The notes below the pieces were generated by a model. It made no database searches. It was given only the letters and a program-made list of their open reading frames with translations, and was not told the DNA's origin. A program made the translations under genes and the position numbers. From the NCBI RefSeq assembly GCF_000003815.2, contig NW_023365730.1, positions 563,124 to 624,990 on the forward strand: 61,867 bases of DNA. The letters are read 5' to 3'. Every line of letters begins with the position of its first letter. The first letter of the stretch is position 1. The stretch comes from Branchiostoma floridae. Lineage: Eukaryota; Chordata; Leptocardii; Amphioxiformes; Branchiostomatidae. Below are positions 61,751 to 61,867 of the stretch, piece by piece.

Positions 61751-61867
61751 GTAAATCATTATAAAACAAGCTGTTATTGCTGGGCTTACACACGCGTCAA
61801 CGCGGAGTCAATGTCAAAAGAGGCTGGGTTTGCCCACACGTGTTCGAGTCTCCTCTGGGGACACTCT

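Overview
This is animal (metazoan) DNA: AT-rich, almost free of long reading frames, full of transposon remnants, with a eukaryotic tRNA gene, spliceable exons and Pol III-type SINEs. A death-effector-domain gene, a CART-like peptide gene, tRNA- and 5S-derived SINEs and many fold-back MITEs together fit an invertebrate deuterostome. A lancelet (Branchiostoma) is the best guess, from family content and general resemblance rather than from any search.

Two protein-coding genes can be supported. The first is a minus-strand gene of about 35 kb whose three recognisable coding exons are tiny and far apart: exon 1 (44904-44993, signal peptide), exon 2 (26267-26344, amphipathic helix) and exon 3 (10143-10274, six-cysteine domain). 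All junctions are phase 0 with good splice sites, and the pieces together look like a cocaine- and amphetamine-regulated transcript (CART) neuropeptide precursor. Its likely promoter (about 45000-45240) carries a perfect CRE, a near-CRE, an AP-1 site, an inverted CCAAT box and an E-box. The second gene starts at 60946 on the plus strand: a death effector domain exon followed by a charged linker exon (61616-61750), continuing beyond the right edge.

A tRNA-Gly(UCC) gene (20881-20952, minus) with a T-run terminator, and a decayed tRNA-Gly copy 400 bases away, lie inside intron 2 of the CART-like gene.

The rest is repeat biology. There are four copies of a TTA/TAA-flanked MITE, two copies of a TA-flanked MITE, two hAT-type non-autonomous elements with 8-base target duplications plus a third end fragment, several other fold-back elements, at least five tRNA-derived SINEs, one 5S rRNA-derived SINE, LINE 3' ends, and a retroposon with a clean 10-base target duplication. 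There is also an unusually dense set of local tandem duplications (units 130-420 bp), including a satellite of about 178 bp with a higher-order pattern and a CACGTG-rich array. A fold-back at 37796-37925 carries a hammerhead-ribozyme-like core.

Layout: 0-10 kb repeats and unrecognised DNA; 10.1-45.0 kb the CART-like gene and its two huge introns; 45.0-45.3 kb its promoter; 45.3-60.9 kb repeat-rich intergenic DNA; 60.9 kb to the end the DED gene.
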